From Alphaproteobacteria bacterium (lineage in GTDB: Bacteria > Pseudomonadota > Alphaproteobacteria > Rhizobiales > Xanthobacteraceae), in NCBI GenBank assembly GCA_005884855.1, contig VAZS01000079.1, positions 1 through 8,620 of the forward strand: a stretch of DNA of 8,620 nucleotides, read 5' to 3'. Positions 4,958 to 8,620 of this stretch are shown piece after piece. A program made the position numbers and the translations under genes. The notes beneath the pieces were generated by a model that did no database searches, was not told where the DNA came from, and saw only the letters and a program-made list of their open reading frames with translations. Each line of letters opens with the position of its first letter. Position 1 is the stretch's first letter.

Positions 4958-7146
4958 AGCTCACCGTCGTCAGCGATCGGACTGTGACCATTCGCGCTTC
5001 CGTCAATGACGTGCAGTTCACGCTGATTCTGAGCGTAGTGCTGGTCACGCTTGTGGTGCTGCTGTTCCTCCGCTCGCTGCGCGCGACGCTGATCGCCGGC
5101 GTCGCTTTGCCTTTGTCGCTCATCACCAGTTTTGGCATCATGTATTTCTCGGGGTTTAGCCTCGACAATCTGTCTCTGATGGCTTTGACGATCGGCACCG
5201 GGTTCGTGGTCGACGACGCCATTGTGATGATCGAGAACATCGTCCGTCACATGGAGAATGGCGAGTCGGCGATGGATGCAGCACTTCGCGGCGCCAGCGA
5301 AATCGGATTTACGGTGATCTCGCTGACCGTATCGCTGATTGCCGTTTTCATCCCGCTGTTATTCATGTCTGGACTTGTCGGGCGCATGTTCCGCGAATTC
5401 GCGCTCACCTTGACCATCGCGGTCGTAACGTCGGCCATTGTGTCACTGACGTTGACGCCGATGATGTGCTCGCGGCTCCTGAAACACGCGGGCGAGGAGA
5501 TGGCCATTCCCGGTCTCGCCGCGGTCACTCGTTTCATCGACGGCATGGTCGATTTCTATCATCGCACATTGTTGTGGGTGCTGGAGCGCCAGCGCGCGAC
5601 GATGTTGGTCACCTTGGGCACGCTTGCGGCGACCCTGGTGCTCTATGTGGTAGTGCCCAAAGGCTTTCTGCCTTTGCAGGACACGGCCTCTATCACCGCG
5701 GTGACCCAGGCCGGTCCGGACGTCTCCTTTGCGGAAATGCAAAGTCGGCAGACCCAGGCTGCGGATGCGATCAGGGCGGATCCGGATGTAACTGGGGTCG
5801 TCTCGGTAATCGGCGCGGGTTCGGTCAATCCGACAACCAACGTCGGGCGCCTGGTCATGACGCTGAAACCGCGAGGCGAACGGCGCGACGATGTTTCGGT
5901 CGTGGTTGCCCGCCTGAAGATGCGGACCGCCTCGATCCCGGGCATGACGATCTATTTTCAGCCTGTCCAGGATGTGCAGATCTCAACCCAGTCCAGCCGC
6001 TCGCAATACCAGTACATCCTGACCGGCACAGACTCCGCGCTGGTGTCGGAATGGGCGACCAAGCTGGTTGCCGAGCTGCGTCGCGATAGGTTGTTTCGAG
6101 ACGTCTCCTCGGAGGCCCAGGAGGGGGGCTTGCGTGCGGCGCTCGATATCAACCGGCAACGCGCCGGTCAGCTCGGCGTCAGCATACAAGCCGTCAACGA
6201 CACGCTGAACGACGCGTTCGCGCAGCGGCAGATATCGACGATCTACGGCCAGGCCAACCAGTACCGGGTGGTGCTCGAAGCAATGCCGGCCTATCAACGC
6301 GATCCGTCGATCCTCTCAAAGCTCTACCTGCCCGGCGCGCTCGGCGCGCAGGTGCCGCTGTCCGCGGTCGCCACCCTCACGCGCACCACCGCGCCACTCG
6401 CGATTTCGCACCAGGCGCAATTTCCGGCGGTTGCGCTCAGCTTCAATCTCGCGCGCGGTGCCGCGCTCGGCGACGCCGTCGATGCCGTGAAAGCCTTCGA
6501 GGTGCGCATCGGCATGCCCGGCAGCATCGTCGGCATCTATGCGGGCGACGCGGCGGAGTTCTCGAGATCCCTTGCCGGGCAACCATGGCTGATCCTGGCT
6601 GCGATCGTCACGATTTATATCGTGCTCGGTGTTCTGTACGAGAGCTACATTCACCCCATCACCATTCTCTCCACTCTGCCGTCGGCCGGCGTCGGCGCCA
6701 TCCTGGCCCTTATGCTGTTTGGACAGGACCTCTCGGTGATCGGCCTGATCGGTATCATTCTGCTGATGGGCATCGTCAAGAAGAACGCCATCATGATGAT
6801 CGATTTCGCGCTCGAAGCGGAACGGCATCAGGGCATGTCCGCGCCGGAGGCGATCGTGCAGGCCTGTCTGCTGCGTTTCCGCCCCATCATGATGACGACG
6901 CTGGCCGCGTTGTTCGGCGCGCTGCCGTTAGCGGTCGAAAGCGGGACCGGCGCCGAGTTGCGCTTTCCGCTGGGTATCTCGATTATCGGCGGGCTGCTGC
7001 TAAGCCAATTGCTGACCCTGTATACGACGCCTGTGATTTACCTCGCGCTCGACAGGGTAAATCGGCGGCTCGAAAGGGCGGTGCCGCCAGTCGGACCTGA
7101 GCTGCCGAGACCGCCGGTTGCGGGAGCCACCGAGGGGATACAGTAG
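4930..7146 (+). CDS. 3' ORF of the broken MdtB-like permease (738 aa from GTG 4930)
   Basis: Carries the rest of the RND permease: the end of the first periplasmic loop, TM2-TM6 with GFVVDDAIVMIEN (relay D95/D96 in this numbering), the second periplasmic loop, and TM7-TM12 with GIVKKNAIMMIDFALE (relay K618). RND sequence in this frame already begins at about 4726 (EAYKPIIIAYRNGAPVTIGDVA), but no ATG, GTG or TTG occurs between there and GTG 4930, so any product would be N-terminally truncated. The GTG has only a weak upstream purine stretch; it lies 28 bases inside the end of the 262-codon ORF, so coupled reinitiation is conceivable. Lacking TM1, PN1 and PN2, it should not form a normal pump. 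It ends at TAG 7144-7146, whose last base starts the next gene. Confidence 0.6.
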   Translation: MQRAIPAGVKLTVVSDRTVTIRASVNDVQFTLILSVVLVTLVVLLFLRSLRATLIAGVALPLSLITSFGIMYFSGFSLDNLSLMALTIGTGFVVDDAIVMIENIVRHMENGESAMDAALRGASEIGFTVISLTVSLIAVFIPLLFMSGLVGRMFREFALTLTIAVVTSAIVSLTLTPMMCSRLLKHAGEEMAIPGLAAVTRFIDGMVDFYHRTLLWVLERQRATMLVTLGTLAATLVLYVVVPKGFLPLQDTASITAVTQAGPDVSFAEMQSRQTQAADAIRADPDVTGVVSVIGAGSVNPTTNVGRLVMTLKPRGERRDDVSVVVARLKMRTASIPGMTIYFQPVQDVQISTQSSRSQYQYILTGTDSALVSEWATKLVAELRRDRLFRDVSSEAQEGGLRAALDINRQRAGQLGVSIQAVNDTLNDAFAQRQISTIYGQANQYRVVLEAMPAYQRDPSILSKLYLPGALGAQVPLSAVATLTRTTAPLAISHQAQFPAVALSFNLARGAALGDAVDAVKAFEVRIGMPGSIVGIYAGDAAEFSRSLAGQPWLILAAIVTIYIVLGVLYESYIHPITILSTLPSAGVGAILALMLFGQDLSVIGLIGIILLMGIVKKNAIMMIDFALEAERHQGMSAPEAIVQACLLRFRPIMMTTLAALFGALPLAVESGTGAELRFPLGISIIGGLLLSQLLTLYTTPVIYLALDRVNRRLERAVPPVGPELPRPPVAGATEGIQ
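7132..7137 (+). promoter_or_regulatory. Ribosome binding site of the MdtC-like gene
   Basis: GAGGGG lies 8 bases before GTG 7146, inside the end of the previous permease gene. It settles the GTG start, which otherwise would be easy to miss because it overlaps the TAG stop. Confidence 0.55.
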
Positions 7147-8620
7147 TGGTATCTATCTCGGAGCCCTTCATTCGCCGGCCGGTTGGCACCACACTGCTCG
7201 CGATTGGGCTGTTTCTGGTTGGCGTCGTAGCCTACGCATTTCTCCCGGTGGCGGCGGTTCCCAACGTGGACTTTCCGGCGATACGGGTCTCCGCCACGCG
7301 TCCCGGCGCCGATCCGTCTGTAATGGCCGCAACAGTGGCCGCGCCGCTCGAACGACGGCTCGGGGAAATCGCGGGCATCAACCAGATCACCTCTACGAGT
7401 TCGCTGGGCACCACCAGCATCCAGCTTCAGTTCACTATTGGCCGGGACATCGACCGCGCCGCGCGCGACGTGCAGGGCGCGATCAACGCCTCGCTCGCCG
7501 ATCTGCCCAGCGATTTGCCGAGCCTGCCACGGTTTAGAAAAGCCAATACCGCGGCGGCGCCTGTATTCGTGCTGGCCCTGACATCCAAGACTATCCCCTC
7601 AAGCGCGATCTATGACATCGCCGATACCGTGATCGCCCAGCGTATCTCGCAGGTGCCGGGCGTCGGCGAAGTCACCGTCAGTGGCGCGGACCAGCCTGCG
7701 GTCCGCATCGCGCTTGACCCTGTGGCGCTATCGAACGCGGGGATCGCGACCGACGACGTCAGGCTGGCGATCATCAACGCCAATCCGCTGGGTCCTCTCG
7801 GAATTTTCAATGGCAGCCGGCAGAGCGAAACGCTGTCGACCAACCGGCAGATGCGCACCGCCGCCCAATTCCGCGACATCATGATCAAGAGCTCGAACGG
7901 CAATTTCGTCCGGCTCTCTGACATTGCCGAGGTCGAAGATTCCGTCCGCAACACCCGGTCGTTTGCGTGGTTCAACAAGCAGCCGGCCGTGCTGATCCAG
8001 ATCACCAAGCAAGGCGATGCCAACGTCATCGACACCGTCGATCGCGTGCGCGCGCTGCTCCCGGAGCTCAAGCATTGGATCCCGGGTGGCGTGGAAATTT
8101 CCACTTTGGTGGACCGTACCGGCACCATCCGTGCCAGCGTGCAGGACATGCAACTGACGCTGCTGGCGACCGCGTTCCTCGTCATGGCGGTCGTGTTCGC
8201 GTTTCTGCGCCGGATCACGCCTACGATTGCGGCGGGCGTGTCGGTGCCACTGGCCTTGGCCGGCACCTGCGCCGGAATGTGGCTCGCCGGCTTTTCGATA
8301 GACAATCTGTCGCTGATGGCGCTGGCGATTTCGGTCGGGTTCGTCGTCGATGACGCCATTGTCATGATCGAGAACATGTACCGCAACCTCGAACATGGGA
8401 TGCGGCCGTATCAGGCGGCGCTGGAGGGCGCCAGACAAATCGGCTTCACGGTGCTGTCGATCAGCTTGTCCCTGATCGCCGCCTTTACGCCGCTGATTTT
8501 CATGGACGGCATCGTCGGCCGGCTGTTGCGGGAATTCTCACTGACCCTGACCTTTGCGGTGGTGGTTTCAACCGTTGTGTCGCTGACGATCACGCCAATG
8601 ATCTGCGCGCACTACATCAA
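7146..8620 (+). CDS. mdtC: RND multidrug efflux permease, MdtC-like, cut off by right window edge
   Basis: Second inner-membrane RND proton/drug antiporter of the operon; in E. coli MdtB and MdtC form a mixed trimer. GTG 7146 overlaps the previous TAG by one base and has GAGGGG upstream. 491 residues are readable without a break, just under half of a normal protein of about 1030. Seen in order: SEPFIRRPVGTTLL start; TM1 about 13-32; porter domains with PNVDFPAIRVSATRPGADPS and RDIDRAARDVQGAIN; intact docking domain after QPAVRIALDPVALSNAGI; TM2 about 337-357; TM3 about 360-384; TM4 with the proton-relay pair D402/D403 in GFVVDDAIVMIEN; TM5 about 431-452; TM6 about 463-483. The RDI-x-RAARDVQ and FRKAN-type motifs resemble MdtC more than MdtB. 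The C-terminal half, including the relay Lys, lies outside the window, so overall intactness is unknown. Confidence 0.92.
   Translation, partial: MVSISEPFIRRPVGTTLLAIGLFLVGVVAYAFLPVAAVPNVDFPAIRVSATRPGADPSVMAATVAAPLERRLGEIAGINQITSTSSLGTTSIQLQFTIGRDIDRAARDVQGAINASLADLPSDLPSLPRFRKANTAAAPVFVLALTSKTIPSSAIYDIADTVIAQRISQVPGVGEVTVSGADQPAVRIALDPVALSNAGIATDDVRLAIINANPLGPLGIFNGSRQSETLSTNRQMRTAAQFRDIMIKSSNGNFVRLSDIAEVEDSVRNTRSFAWFNKQPAVLIQITKQGDANVIDTVDRVRALLPELKHWIPGGVEISTLVDRTGTIRASVQDMQLTLLATAFLVMAVVFAFLRRITPTIAAGVSVPLALAGTCAGMWLAGFSIDNLSLMALAISVGFVVDDAIVMIENMYRNLEHGMRPYQAALEGARQIGFTVLSISLSLIAAFTPLIFMDGIVGRLLREFSLTLTFAVVVSTVVSLTITPMICAHYI

Larger units (their letters stand above)
4169..7146 (+). pseudogene. 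mdtB: RND multidrug efflux permease, MdtB-like, broken by internal deletion with frameshift
   Basis: Proton-driven inner-membrane drug exporter. ATG 4169 starts SVSEPFIRRPIATSLL, a classic RND N-terminus, and MdtB-like sequence runs through GVGRVSVLGGLKPAVR (ending 4726). In the neighbour's MdtC-like protein and in MdtB as remembered, about 52-53 residues follow before the segment that here resumes at once as EAYKPIIIAYRNGAP, in another frame (from about 4726). The change from codons starting at position 2 modulo 3 to 1 modulo 3 needs a loss of 3n+1 bases, about 157 or 160 bp. Repaired, the protein would be about 1044 residues, normal for the family, with the proton-relay DD (GFVVDDAIVMIEN, bases 5212-5217) at 402/403 as in the next gene and the relay Lys in KKNAI (base 6781). 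The missing part lies in the funnel/docking domain. Apart from this one site the gene looks undamaged, suggesting a recent lesion. Confidence 0.85.

Noticed and set aside
4552..5250. Long antisense ORFs opposite the permease genes (also 7610-8386 and 7728-8438)
   Set aside because: Antisense frames opposite high-GC genes often stay open by codon bias; these are His/Arg/Asp- or Ser/Thr-rich with no domain or start signal.
7118..7537. 139-codon plus-strand ORF across the junction of the two permeases
   Set aside because: Out of frame with the MdtC-like gene, which has a ribosome site and continuous RND motifs over the same bases.
1..8620. CRISPR array, insertion sequence, prophage, toxin-antitoxin or tRNA
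   Set aside because: No regularly spaced repeats, terminal inverted repeats, transposase motifs or cloverleaf found; every long frame is explained by cysK or efflux genes.

Overview
The window looks like chromosomal DNA of a high-GC alphaproteobacterium. A Bradyrhizobium-like (Rhizobiales) origin is suggested by protein style only; I could not run a search. It holds the start of a cysteine synthase gene reading leftwards off the window, a gap of about 590 bp, and then a co-directional block on the + strand encoding a tripartite RND drug-efflux system of the MdtABC/MuxABC type, preceded by its own outer-membrane channel.

Layout: (1) 1-672, minus strand: N-terminal 224 residues of a CysK-type cysteine synthase. 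(2) 673-1262: non-coding gap shared by two divergent genes, with a consensus-like -10 box (1017-1022) and two inverted repeats (925-945, 961-975), but no regulator gene. (3) 1263-2747: NodT/OprM-type outer-membrane lipoprotein. (4) 2737-4119: MdtA-like membrane fusion protein, overlapping the previous gene by 11 bp and ending in an unusual basic repeat-bearing tail. (5) 4169-7146: MdtB-like RND permease that is broken. About 52-53 residues of the docking domain are missing at about 4724-4729 and the reading frame changes there, leaving a 262-codon and a roughly 740-codon ORF. (6) 7146 to the right edge: MdtC-like RND permease, GTG start overlapping the previous stop by one base, intact as far as visible (491 residues).

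In an intact system the two permeases would form a mixed trimer in the inner membrane, the fusion protein would bridge the periplasm, and the lipoprotein would form the outer-membrane duct. The tight spacing indicates one operon. The MdtB lesion means that, as sequenced, the system cannot assemble in the usual way, unless the MdtC-like protein works alone or with another permease.

I did not find a novel kind of system. The most notable points are the MdtB lesion, the perfect Shine-Dalgarno-like 8-mer exactly at it, the repeat-built tail of the fusion protein, and the long regulator-free promoter region.
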